From NCBI GenBank assembly GCA_027943335.1, contig BSBK01006386.1, positions 372,001-436,000 on the forward strand: 64,000 nucleotides of DNA. Reading direction: 5' to 3'. Origin of the DNA: Chamaecyparis obtusa. Lineage: Eukaryota; Streptophyta; Pinopsida; Cupressales; Cupressaceae. The translations under genes and the position numbers were made by a program. Below, in pieces: positions 11,944 through 22,998 of the stretch; the first letter of the stretch is position 1, and each line of letters opens with the position of its first letter. A model generated the notes under the pieces. It did no database searches and was not told the DNA's origin. It saw nothing but the letters and a program-made list of their open reading frames with translations.

Positions 11944-12980
11944 ATGGCACCTAAAGTTCAAAAGATTGTTGTCATTCAAAAGGTTGATCCTATCAACTCA
12001 AAGTACAAGCTACCTCCAACTAAAGCCACCAAACCTGACAAGATGGGATGGGAGCTCTATCTTCAATTCCTCTGAGAGTTATCTTGATCAAAGACATGCA
12101 TGCCTTCATCCACTGTAAGATTGAAGAAATCTATCAAACTGATATTGACACATCATTCCATAATTTATGTGAGAATGGGAAGTTGAAGGATGAACATATC
12201 CATTTGGAGACTAAGGGTTTAATACATTCCCTGCATGTAATGAGTGTATTCAAATCAGAATGGATGAGAATTGTATTGAGTCAAGCTCATGATCAATTTA
12301 TGTGGCTCGATGCACCAGTCAAAGTCACAAAAGATGTTTTACATATTGTGACTAGTTACCCAATCAGTGATAGACAGAAAGCTGACGTTTTTGCAGTCTA
12401 AACGTATGGTATTAGTTTTTGAAGGATGAATTGTTATTGAGTCAGTGATTCACAAACAATTTTAAAGATCTGAATTTGTAACAGTCCTATGGGTGATGAA
12501 TATTGTGTTCTTGTTAAAGACTGTCTGTCGTGCATTGAAATTAGAGACAGAGCATCTCCATATCTTAAAGGGGTTTAAGATTATTTTAATCCATTTTGAA
12601 TATATTCATGTTCAACCTAATTCCAAAGTGTATGATTGTTGAGTAATGTTCGAGTTCTGATGCTTATATTCAACATGTCATCACAGATGGTCATTTCCTT
12701 TTGAAATTAATCAGTTTGTTGCATTGAGCAGGGGTAGTGTTGAACAAGGGGATTGGATTGAAAACAATCAGCAAATAGTGAGTTGCACTTTGACAGAATC
12801 AAAAAAAAGGTACCAGTCAAAGATTTTAAATTATCAAATATTTTGTGAAGAGATAAAATTATTTGTTTCAATCAATCTCAGTTTGCTACAGAATTACCTC
12901 ATAACCATTTCTAGGGTTTGGAAGTCTATCAACATGAAATTATTTGATCATTTTATTTACTAACCTTCTTAACATATTTG
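11944..12980 (+). pseudogene. Degraded element ORF, family not recognised
   Basis: The ATG at 11944 opens a short basic N-terminus (MAPKVQKIVVIQKVD). Near 12045 the frame shifts and continues as a 117-codon open frame at 12048-12401 that reads like a globular protein (HAFIHCKIEEIYQTDIDTSF, VLHIVTSYPISDRQKADV). Beyond 12401 only scattered protein-like pieces remain, for example 12724-12963. I do not recognise a catalytic domain. The lack of introns, the location beside a retrotransposon and the style of the sequence suggest an ORF of a repetitive plant element, perhaps of the plant-mobile-domain kind, but that is inference. Confidence 0.4.
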
Positions 12981-13630
12981 GTGAAGTCAGGTAAATTGAA
13001 CACTGTAGAAATTTACTATGGAAATTCTAATGGGTTAAAAAACAAACGTTTAATATTGGCTTCCCAGCTTCTTGACTACTTTTTATCATCATTGTTTGTG
13101 GTGAGGTCATCTTCAGAGATATAGTGGCCAGTCATGTTCTTTGTTTTCATGACAATAATTCTCCAGAGCATGGAAGTTGTCTTCCATGATCTCTAGCATG
13201 CTCATTACAACAACATTTTATGCAGAGAAAAATGGACTAACCTTCTAAGTCTAACCATCAAAATCATAAATCCAGAGTTGTTACCATTTGCACAAACAAA
13301 ATTTTGTATTTCAAGTTTTCACTAGCATAACATTTGGCCTGTGCAGAGAAAGAAACCATTAAACATCCTTACATTGATACAAATAACAAATATGATCTCT
13401 TCCATCCATACGCCAATCATGAAATGATCGAATGCCATCAATTGACAAGGGTGGCATTCAGTTTTCCACTTGCTTCTTTAAGGAAAACTGATTCAAGAAA
13501 AAGTTCTCATATGGTTGTTCAGTATCCACCTTATTTAACTTTGTTTGATATGTAGAATTGAATCTCTGTTCAGTTTCCCAAAGTCAGAGACTTTCAATTG
13601 AACTTTGAGTTGAGCCTAACTTCTTGAGTT
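12981..13630. other. Spacer, no supported gene
   Basis: It contains a 73-codon frame at 13334-13555 with no recognised similarity and no supporting context. Otherwise featureless. Confidence 0.4.
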
Positions 13631-13823
13631 GATTCCAAGGCATTGTAGAATCCTCAAGTTGAGTTGGGTTGAAATCCTAAGTGATTATAGATGGATCAAA
13701 GTAGATTCAAGTTGAGTCGGATACACTCAACTCTGTAAGTTCATTAATCCACCTGTAATCACTTAGGACTTGCTTTGAAATCAGCTCAACTCAACTTGAG
13801 GATTCTACAATGCCTTGGAATCA
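13631..13823. repeat. Inverted repeat (foldback), arms about 60-70 bp
   Basis: GATTCCAAGGCATTGTAGAA at 13631 is matched by TTCTACAATGCCTTGGAATC ending at 13823. Pairing continues inwards through CTCAAGTTGAGTT and CTAAGTGATTA. The sequence just outside (TGATGCAGAG) also borders the dispersed repeats at 17.2, 19.3 and 21.8 kb. Confidence 0.8.
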
Positions 13824-13879
13824 CTGATGCAGAGAGAACCCAAGGATGATTCAACATTGCATATCTTCTTATAATCTTT

Positions 13880-13960
13880 CACTAGTACATTTGACATCAT
13901 TTTTCGACCATTATTTTCGACCATTAATGAAAATGGTTTAGGTTGGTCGGGGTATAGAAG
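13880..13960 (+). mobile_element. Candidate left terminus of a CACTA-like DNA transposon
   Basis: The end reads CACTAGTACATTTGACATC and is followed by TTTTTCGACCATTATTTTCG, a subterminal TTTCGACC motif given twice. The reverse complement of the sequence ending at 27516 starts CACTAGTAAATTTGACCTC, 17 of 19 identical, and also carries many TTTCGACC motifs. A CACTA start and short subterminal repeats in both orientations are typical of En/Spm elements. The flanks are TTT on the left and AAA on the right, so the expected 3-bp duplication is not seen. Confidence 0.5.
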
Positions 13961-13986
13961 GAAAAAAATTGTTTTTTTTAAAATCT

Positions 13987-14049
13987 ATCCCCATGTTCAT
14001 CGAACTTTCGATGAATATATGCCTGTCGAAAGTTCGACGAACACGGGCA
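13987..14049. repeat. Hairpin in the left subterminal region
   Basis: CCATGTTCATCGAACTTTCG (from 13991) pairs with TCGAAAGTTCGACGAACACG across a loop of about 14 bases. It may be a subterminal binding-site pair of the candidate transposon. Confidence 0.75.
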
Positions 14050-14084
14050 TATTAGTTAAAAAGAACATTTCAATCATTTTCATT

Positions 14085-14221
14085 TTTATGGCAGTGAGTG
14101 AGCGCGTGAATTGGGATTTTCACTGAGCTAAGGAGCTGAGCGGACTAGCGGAGCTTATTCCGCAACAACGCTCAATTCTCCCAAGGTTAATAGCACATTT
14201 CTTATCTTCCAGAGTTTGAGG
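14085..14221 (+). promoter_or_regulatory. Possible promoter-proximal leader exon
   Basis: A GC-richer block ends in GAG followed by GTATGTTAATC, a plausible 5' splice donor. It lies about 200 bases inside the candidate transposon end, where CACTA elements start transcription. It has no long open frame. This is a positional inference only. Confidence 0.25.
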
Positions 14222-15402
14222 TATGTTAATCCATGATCGTGTCTGCTATATTTCGCATTACCACGTACTGCATTGTCATTTTTCGATTCTTGTACTCATC
14301 TATAGTATTGAATCAATGTGATATATGAATCAATGTGTATGTTTACTGGTGTTTGAGTATGGTTTGTAAATTCTATGACTAAGAATTATGAAAGCTGCAA
14401 CTAGGGTTTAGGATGCAATGCCATATAACCAATGCATAATCAATGGTTTTGGAATGTAGTTTTGAAAAAAAACAATCACTGAGATTTTAATGGCACAGTT
14501 TTACCTTTGTATTTGTCCTGCATAGAAATGCCACTGTAAACATGGTACTCACGGTTTATTTGAAATACTCGGCAAGGTCTGAACATCTTTTATAATTGCA
14601 AGGCCGAGTTCAACCTACAATAACCTTTGCTTCAAATCCTCCCGCTTACTCTTTGCTGTAGACACAGGGCTCACGGTCTTATGATTGTTAGAAACTGGCA
14701 TATGAGAATGGGAAAATTTGATTCGCTTGAATTTTGAAATCTTCATGTAGTTTGATCTGAAAATAGATTTAATTTACTAAACTATTCAAAACTTTCATCA
14801 AATTCAAAAAATTTTATGTTGTGAAATGTGCTAACTTTTTAGTTTGAGTTTTTTCCCTTCATTTTAATTAATCAATTTAACTTAATTATTCTTTAAGAAA
14901 TGATAGAGGTAAAAATGGTGTGATTTCTAATAAAAGTTAGTCATAATTTAGATAATGTGTGGTTCTATTTATACACATTTATACATTGGGTTTGTAAGTT
15001 TTTTAATAAACTGTAAACCCTTGTTTGCATAGTCATGGCCAATATAGAAAATTTAGTTTTGACCAAAACCCAAAAACTGATAGGATCTTCCTTCTCAAAT
15101 GAGGAAAGCCTCAATTCATTGATTCCCTCAACTAATATAACTGTCTCTTTATCCGCTCCCTATAGTCCTAAAGAAATGAAAGCTATGAATTAAGCTTCTC
15201 AATTTAAGCTCTAGTTTCTGCATCCTTATCCTTTGAAATATTATATATATTATTGCCAATTGTGTGATCTATGACTCAATGGAGTCAATCTCATCCTTTA
15301 TGCTTTTTTGAAAAACTAGGTCATTTCAAGAAAAATTGATAGAACACATACTTAACTTCATTAGCACATTCCTTAAATAATTTCAAGTGATGCTCAAATA
15401 TA
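14222..15402. other. Intron-like or spacer sequence, nothing recognised
   Basis: T-rich non-coding DNA with no supported gene. Confidence 0.4.
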
Positions 15403-15985
15403 TCAATTGTGTGCATTTTCATACTGATTAAAGGCTTCTACCTTTCTCTTATCTTTTATCTTACTTAAGGCATCCCACTCTTCTTTATTCTGAATGAGAG
15501 AGGAATGATCCTTGAAGGAACCTATTGAAAGCTTCAATTTTTGTTTTAGAAGCAATGAGGAATCAATGTTTACCACTTAAATTCATCACTTGTCTTAGTA
15601 GTGTCTTGAACCTTCTTAGTATTTTCCTCTTCCTCTTTCTCATTAAGCACTATAGTTTTCTCTAAAGGAACAATGTCCTATTCTTTGTTTCTAGTTGTGT
15701 TCCTTGAAGGAGGGACACCTATTTCACTTTGATCTTCTGTACCACTACTCTTTGGATGAGCAGTTTTCTTATCCTTCTTATCACTCTTCTTTGTTGTATC
15801 CCTCTCAATCATAGGAGCATCAAAGGAAAATATATATATGTCTTGTGTGGATGCATAAGCTATATCCTAAAAATTAATATCAACTATAAGTGCTTATTAC
15901 ATAGGAACAACTTCAACCTTCTTCATCTCCTCTACTATTTTAGTAGTCATCTTTTTAGTTTGTTTCTTTTTCCTCTCTCTCTTCT
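15403..15985 (-). pseudogene. Remnant of a charged, low-complexity ORF
   Basis: Minus-strand translation gives a long hydrophilic stretch interrupted by a few stops: KKMTTKIVEEMKKVEVV, then DTTKKSDKKDKKTAHPKSSG, then NEKEEEENTKKVQDTTKTSD, then IQNKEEWDALSKIKDK up to a TGA at 15403. It resembles the Lys/Glu-rich tails of the other unknown element ORFs in this window (around 36-38 kb) and is probably a piece of a similar element lying against the 3' end of the GDSL fragment. Function unknown. Confidence 0.4.
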
Positions 15986-16067
15986 TTGTCCATTCCCATG
16001 ATGGTATTCACCCATTTTTTGGGGCTGGAACTCTTATGCCTACATTTGAGATAATTGGACTCTTTCC

Positions 16068-17026
16068 TCATTTGAGTAAGGCATCCCAAAACACGTAATC
16101 TGCATGGTGGAAACACAACCTCGAAATGGGAGTACAGGGAAACTCTGCTCTCAGATGCCCTATCCCGCAGCAACTCTCATTTGCATATTTGAATCCTGCA
16201 CCCATCAAATTTTCCTAAATTAGAAATATTAGATTACATTAAAATAGGGCTCTTTGAGAATATAATAATAGCAACTTACCAAATGCAACTAGATTGTCGA
16301 TGACTTGAGAAAGAATGGCATAATTGTCGCTCAGCACAAAGTGCGCATCAGATAATTCCATCTGTAGTTCATTTTGAAGCATGTTTTCTAGGCCCAAGTT
16401 GAATTTTGTGATAATAATATTGATGTAATGTACATAGCTTCCATTATTTGGGTTTCTTGAACTTATAACCAATGGCGTACAACCTAGGGGTACTAGATTG
16501 GACACAAGAAATTTTCTAGCTCCCATCTCATATAAACTCTGCACCACAAAATAGATAATAGAATCTGTGATGTGACTTCCCAAACATCAAACCTTGAATA
16601 ATATGTGATTTTCATATTAGTGGGTAATTAAGTTGTGTTAAGATTATGTGATGGTTTTTTGTGTTCAATTGCATTAAACTATTCCCTCACAGCATTTCAA
16701 GCCCGAGTCCTGCCTAGTGAGCTCATAAGTGAATCTTAATTAGTATGTCTTCAAATCTATTAATAAGAGTAGGATGGGGTCACCTTGAGCTGTTCTGAAA
16801 ACTTGCTAAGAAGCAGTTCCTGGTATTGGCTCACATTGTAGAGTTGAGAAACTTTTGACTGCGAGATAAAGTAATTGGAAATATAATCATAGCTTCCAAT
16901 GTTAATGTAGAAAAGAGCTATGGAGATGAGATGAGTAGTATTTTCAGCTTGTTCCAACATAGAAACCAAGTCTGCCTTTGTGTTGGAGAAGAACTCAATC
17001 TGCCTCTCAAAGGGTATTCTGCCAAT
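16068..17026 (-). pseudogene. GDSL esterase/lipase gene fragment, three exons with intact splice sites
   Basis: Exons on the minus strand are 17026-16784, 16538-16280 and 16195-16068, with GT donors (GTGACC, GTAAGT) and TGCAG acceptors in compatible phases. They encode the middle and end of a plant GDSL hydrolase, a secreted lipid or ester hydrolase family: PFERQIEFFSNTKADLVSML, then LYEMGARKFLVSNLVPLGCT, then GFKYANESCCG and HADYVFWDAL. The N-terminal exon with the GDS nucleophile block is absent. The block III motif GSND reads GSYD, removing the conserved Asn. After WDA the expected H-P-T is missing, apparently through a small deletion, so the catalytic His is lost and a TGA follows at 16068. 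It is a non-functional fragment, not an active lipase. Confidence 0.8.
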
Positions 17027-17149
17027 CTGCAAACAGGTATGTAAGATAAAATGCTTCCACCTTCACGTGGTTGGCCTTGTTTAGTAGAGAATATTAAACT
17101 ATTCTCGAAACCAAGTGAAGCTCAAACTTTAAAGACAAGCTTAGAGTTT

Positions 17150-17900
17150 TTGATGCAGAGCCTTCTAATATCCCCTTAAGGAACCCTGTTCAACTCGAGG
17201 ATTCAACAACGTCTTGGAATCCACTCAAGGAACTAGAGTTCAACTAGAGGATCAATAAGAAGTCCCTAACTTAAGGATATCAACCAAACACTCCTCTGTA
17301 ACAGGTTCACTGCCTTGATTCATTTTAGACAACTTATCAATTCACTTTGTCCATGTTCCAATTTCCCTCTCCTTGGGAACACTCCTAATTCACCTTTCAT
17401 GCAATCACCTCTTGATTTCTGTCTTCAAGGATTCCCTTGATCCTTCTAAGGCTTCAAAAATCCTCAAATAGCCTAACTAAGGAGTTCCAACCCCTACCAA
17501 GCATTAACTCTATCCCAATCTTCAAAACTGCCTTTTCTAGGACTATCCAATTAGCCCTGTCCTACCAGTAAATTGCACTTTTCTCTAAAATTCCTCAAAC
17601 ACCATGGTGACTTCTTCACCTTTCTAGATACCCTTTATTGAGTTCTTCAAACCTTGCTAATACCAATCCTTCAACTTGTGACTTTTGCACACTTCTATGA
17701 CTATCCCTATCAGCAATTAGGCCTAATTAGCCCTCCTCTTCCAAAGAAACTCCTATTTACACTTACTCTCAACCTTCCAACCTTTATAAAATCTCAAGGC
17801 ACATAATAAACATTAGAATTCCTCAATTAGTTTGACCCTCCAAGCTTTCCTAGATACTTTTTCATCAAACCCTCCCTTTAAGGGTTTCTAGCCTAGGGCT
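17150..17900 (-). repeat. Dispersed repeat copy (family R1), minus orientation
   Basis: It starts at GATGCAGAG and reads, on the minus strand, like the copies at 18880-19290 and 21384-21790. Shared landmarks are an AGGCCTAATTxGC block and a TGxGxTTGAAGG-type block. No coding capacity. Copies are diverged, so exact ends are uncertain. Confidence 0.45.
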
Positions 17901-18436
17901 TCCTAGAAAAGACCCTAAATCAACTCACAAAACCTTTCTAATGGCTCAAACACCTTCAAAAAAACTCTCTCAATCATTTCCAACACTCATTTACCAATTC
18001 CACCCTCAACTTGTTCATATTCACCACGTGGTGCTTCCCAAATGCACCCTTCACTGCCTGTTCAACAGTCACCTACTGTTCCTTTCTCCTTTCACTGACA
18101 CCTGCATCCAGATCATGATAAAAACATAATATTTATAGGCCTTAGTACGTCTCCCATAGGCGATTATTAGAAGACAAACAATTACGGGTACTTTCCCCTT
18201 TTTAATCACAACAAAAGTTGACAGTTCCAATTTACATGGAGATCCAATTAGAATCAACTCTAACATACTTCACAGATTAAAAGCCCACTGTTTAAGCTTT
18301 ACATAGCTTGTTGCCTATATATTGTAATTTGTAGTATGTACTTCATTCTATATATGAATAAGCCAGCTAGTTTGTTAATTAATGGCCCAATTTCTTTGAG
18401 AATTTGCCAGCCTTTTCAGAAGTATTTTTGTTTAGG

Positions 18437-18797
18437 ATGTCAAAGAGATATGAAGAAGAAGAAGAGAACTTATGTGAATTGAAGTGTCAAGAGGGTGGTA
18501 TTTATCTTTTGACATTTGGAGGGCATGACAAGCATGTGTAAGCTGCCTCACTTGCATTTTGAATTTTATAATTCTATCAAATTTATCTTGCTCATTTGGT
18601 TTCGCTTGTGCAGGTTTGGGCCTGGGGCAATCCAAAATATCAATGAAGCTTTGAATAAGGTATGAAAAGATACTCATAAATTCACAAGGTATGTGATATT
18701 TGTTGGGTCATTGTATTTCATTATATCAATGGTTCTAAGGATAATTTGGCAGGTCGAGGGGGACAGAGATGCAACAGCTCTTGTCATAACGAATGAG
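18437..18797 (+). pseudogene. Enoyl-CoA hydratase/isomerase-like gene fragment, first three exons
   Basis: Exon 1 (18437-18537) starts at ATG, exon 2 is 18614-18659 and exon 3 is 18753-18797. Donors GTAAGC, GTATGA and GTGATT and acceptors GTGCAG and TGGCAG give perfectly compatible phases (2, 0, 0). The 64 encoded residues (LCELKCQEGGIYLLTFGG, then HVFGPGAIQNINEALNK, then VEGDRDATALVITNE) match the N-terminus of plant delta(3),delta(2)-enoyl-CoA isomerase/crotonase proteins, which act on fatty acyl-CoA in peroxisomes. The next exon, carrying the FFSNGLDL-type oxyanion-hole segment, is not found downstream; repeat family R1 begins instead. The exons have no stop, so this looks like a truncated or captured fragment rather than a slowly decayed gene. 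Confidence 0.65.
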
Positions 18798-18879
18798 GTG
18801 ATTTCCACCATTTTTACAGGTTGGGTTGGATCATGAGAATAGTTATATAATTTGATAAGTAGGAATAGTTATATAATTT

Positions 18880-19290
18880 GAGACAGTCAAGATTATTGGC
18901 ACACTTTCCAAAAAAGTTGATATTGGATTTTGGATATGTTATAGTTCTCCCAAAAGGGTATCTGGAATGCTAATTTTTTTGTAGGTTCATTTGGAAAAAA
19001 ATTGAGTTATTTGGGTTTGAACGCTGCTGGAGGGCTACTAGCCTATTAACTAGGCCTAATTAGCAGTTTTGGTGAATTTGTGTGTTTGGAGTTGTTTGAA
19101 TGATAGAATCTGATTGAAACCTATTGAATCACCTTGTTTGACACATTTAACATCAACTTTGAAGATTTGGAGTCAGGTAACTGTGTTTGTGGGTTGAAGT
19201 GCTTTGAAGCCAATTGGAATCCTTGTGGGTTATTTATGAATTTGCCTAAGTCATTGTGAATCCATCACCTTTTGCATGCCACTCTGCATC
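18880..19290 (+). repeat. Dispersed repeat copy (family R1)
   Basis: Colinear with 21384-21790. Both contain CTGGAGGGCTA, a GGCCTAATTxGCAGTTT-type block, GGAATCCTTGTxGGTTTAT, and end at CACTCTGCATCA. The copies are clearly diverged. Not coding. Confidence 0.7.
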
Positions 19291-21383
19291 ATCTAAGGTG
19301 CATGTAGTATACCCTAAGATAGATAAATGTAAACCTTCTAAGGAAATACCTAAATGATGTTGGGAACTATCTTGAATTCAATTTTGAGGAAAACAAAATT
19401 ATAATTATGACAAGGTGTTTATGAATAAGACAAATTTAGACAAGAATGACAAGCATCCAAGAAAAGGTGGACATGAAAAGAAGATAACTATATTTAAAGG
19501 AAGTCAAGATAATGTGCAAAGCCACAATAGGAATGTCCTCAAAAGATGTACCCTCTAATTTGGAAAATGACTCTAGAAAGTGTAATTCTTGACCCTAGGA
19601 TGTGCAAGCTATGTTTTTAGATTTTTAGATTTTTTGAATCTAAGATGAGGACTATTCACTATGAAAATGACTAAGAAAGGTTATAAACTCTCAATATAAG
19701 AATACCACTAAAATGCAAGGTATGAATTTATAATTTGCAAGGGTTTCCAATCAAAATATTCTAGATAAAGGAAAAATGATATATTTATGACCCATGCTAT
19801 TTTGTTTCTCTATGTGGGACATTTTTTAGGACAAGTTTTGATGATTCATAAACACAAAAATCACACAATCACTTATGGCTGTAGGTATGACTAAAATGAA
19901 ATGTTTTGTGTATATTCAGTAACTTTTTCAAGTTACAAGTTTTCACACTATCTTTCACAACAAAACACATAAACAAGTAGTCTAATATAAGGTCAAAATG
20001 GCTTCAATGAAGTATTTTACAACCATTACTTGGTAGTTAATTATCTCACATAGATGTATCAAACTACTAGAACTTAAAAGTCCTCTTGTAGGGACCTATG
20101 TTTTTTCCATTTTCTAGGTAATGTTGTCGTGTTAATGTAGATATATTTCAATAACACAACACCCTAGGACACATATTGGTGCAGGGGCACTTAACAAAAC
20201 AACTAAGGACAATATGGTACTAGGTGAAGACAAGAGGGAAAAGGCATCTAGTCATGCCAATTGGGATATTCTAAGGCCAATAATGGCATACTGTAATGAA
20301 CAAAGTACTTTGGAAGTCAAGAATTGTAAGGGTCCTGATAAAGCCCTATGGGCAACATAATGTAAAAATGGCCTAATGAGCCATAAGGGTAGCCTAGAGA
20401 GTAGTTTTATGTTTTGTCATATTTAATAAGGTCATTGAACCAATTTCAAGTCATTATTATGGGTCTAGGTGTTAAGAAAGTCATACAAAGCAAAGTTCAT
20501 AATTTGAATTTTAAATTCCAACGTTCATGATGATTTTAGAGGGAAAACCAAAACTAAGAAATTGTTTGATTAATTAGTCATCTCAACCAACTTTGGTTGG
20601 TTGGACAGTTGTATAAGGGTCTATATATGATGTCATGTCGAGATGAAACATGTTAAGCATTGTATGAACGACAGAGTACAGAGATTGTATGGATAGTGAC
20701 AATTTCAATAAGATTTTTGTGTTTCTTGCATATTTTTGAAGTCTCTTTGATGCAATAACTATTCATTCATGTCGGTATGATTCCTTTGTATAGTCTTTGA
20801 TTAGTTTTAAGGTGCTTATTAATTCATTTGAAAAGATATATCTGTTGTCTCGCAGAAAGTTCTATTTGTTTACATTGATAATATGAATAAATGAAGGTTC
20901 CATTCCACTTTGTACATTTACCTGCTTCAAGGAATGGAACCTATGACTCTAACATGCCCTACTAACACCAAATAAGAAAGAATGATGCAGATCTGCAGGT
21001 TGAAGAGAAAAAAATGCAAAGTTGATTAGTGTTTGGACAAGTTTGGGTACCCAAATACATGCCATGTGTAACACAGCCGTACATCTGGCTGAACAAGGTA
21101 TATATATTACTTGATATTCTTCAATAACATGTTGAACTTATGGTGAATCATGAATTTTATGACCTGGAAGTAAGTGGAAGTGCTAGATTGGTGATACCCT
21201 AGGGTGTAGAGGGTTTGAAGGGTGAATTTGGGGTTTTATAGAAAATGAGAACATAAGGTGAAATTGGTTGTTGATTCATCTAATTAGACATAAAATATGA
21301 GTGTCCTGTGAATTTGGTGACTTTTGGACACATATTTGGCATAGTTGCTTTGTAAACTCACATTGAATACACTCAAAAAAATT
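19291..21383. other. Non-coding sequence, no gene recognised
   Basis: AT-rich DNA with only very short open frames and no supported structure. It may be decayed element DNA. Confidence 0.45.
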
Positions 21384-21790
21384 GAGACAGTCATTTTAAG
21401 GGCACAGTTTCCAAAGCAATGCATATTGATTGTTAAGTATGTTTTAGATCACCAAAAAGGGTACTTGGAATAGTTATTTGTTTGCAGGGTTGTTTTGAAA
21501 AGTTGTGAGAAAAATTGCAAAAATAGCTACTGGAGGGCTAATTGGGGGCTTAAGGCCTGATTGGCAGTTTCATGAAAGTTGATTACTTGGAGGCATTCAG
21601 AAGTTGAAAAGGGTTTGTAACCTATCAAATCAACCTTATTAATATATTTCCAATCAATCTTGAAGATATAGAGCGATGGTTTGATGTTTTGTGGGTTAAG
21701 TGCTTTATAGCCTATTGGAATCCTTGTAGGTTTATTGTGCATTTAAACTAGTTTAAGTGGATCCATCACCTTTAGTTGTTTCACTCTGCA
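21384..21790 (+). repeat. Dispersed repeat copy (family R1)
   Basis: Second plus-strand copy. Its right end TTTCACTCTGCATCAC matches the copy ending near 19290. Confidence 0.7.
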
Positions 21791-22998
21791 TCACATATGA
21801 TGGGGATTTTGGGGGCATATTTTTTCGTCCACCTTTACTAAAATAAGTTAATGATTTAGAGGTGAACTATGTCAAGATCCTTCTATTATTCTATATCTTA
21901 TTTTTTTATTTTTCATAGGTGACAAGAGAAACACCATAATTAACACCTAGATCACCGCACTTACTACCCTAAAATGATGCAGTCACATATCTAATTCATC
22001 GTACTTAACCTCACAAATCAACGCAAGTACCTTATTGAAGTGATACACTTATTTTCTTAAAATGATGCAACTGTAATTGTAAAAAACATGTTTGTCTTTA
22101 AAAAATTATATTTAGTATTGTAAAATAATGCATTTGCAAACTAACCAACATTTCTATTCGATATATGAGAATTATCTCATCATTTGAATATGGATTGTGA
22201 TTATAGGCATATATATCATTTATCGTAATTATTTTGTAGAAGTAATTAGCTGTTGTTTATAGATTATTTAGGACTTCAATCTAAGATCTTTTATTTGCTG
22301 TTGAAGGCTTTTAATAACACAGTTACTGACTTCTTAATTTGTGGGCCGTTCATCATTGGTTTGGTCATATTGCAGGTGCTTGCGTAACTAGCTTGGTCTT
22401 AGGTTTGATACCATGTTCAGTTGCTACATATAGACCAGCTAAGATTTGAACGCAAAACCTTTCATTTGTTGTTGGAGTGTTCTATTATTGAACTATAAAA
22501 ACTGAAGAATGATATATTATTTAACACAGATCAACACCCTTGTAAATGTTCAAAAAATATTTACTTTTACATATTGACTGTTTTACTTGTATGCATATAT
22601 AGATATATTTTACTTCACATGCACATCAAAGTGTAGGTAAAATGTAGTGGTAAAAATTATATGCTCCTGCATTTTTCATGATGTTTTTGGTTCACTTTGT
22701 TTAGATACCTGCTAAATGCAATAATTAGCATAAAATGACATTTTCTTGTGTAAATTCAGCTTATATTTCAATCTATTTTTATGACTTATACCTAGAGATT
22801 CATTCCTAATCCCCAAACAAATCAGATACTATTTGGGATCAGATATGTAGATGAGAACCTGACCTAAGTAAATTTTATGGTTATAGATTCCAACCATGAC
22901 ATATAAAATTCAAAACTTATATTTAATAGTTAGTTGATCATTATTCTAGTCATTGCAAGTTGATCAAACACATGTTGTGGTTGATTTACAGAGAACTA
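21791..22998. other. Upstream region of the MYB fragment, nothing recognised
   Basis: AT-rich sequence with no open frame or clear repeat. It may include the original 5' flank of the MYB gene. Confidence 0.4.

Noticed and set aside
13334..13555. 73-codon frame as a gene
   Set aside because: No recognised similarity, no flanking support, and a length expected by chance.
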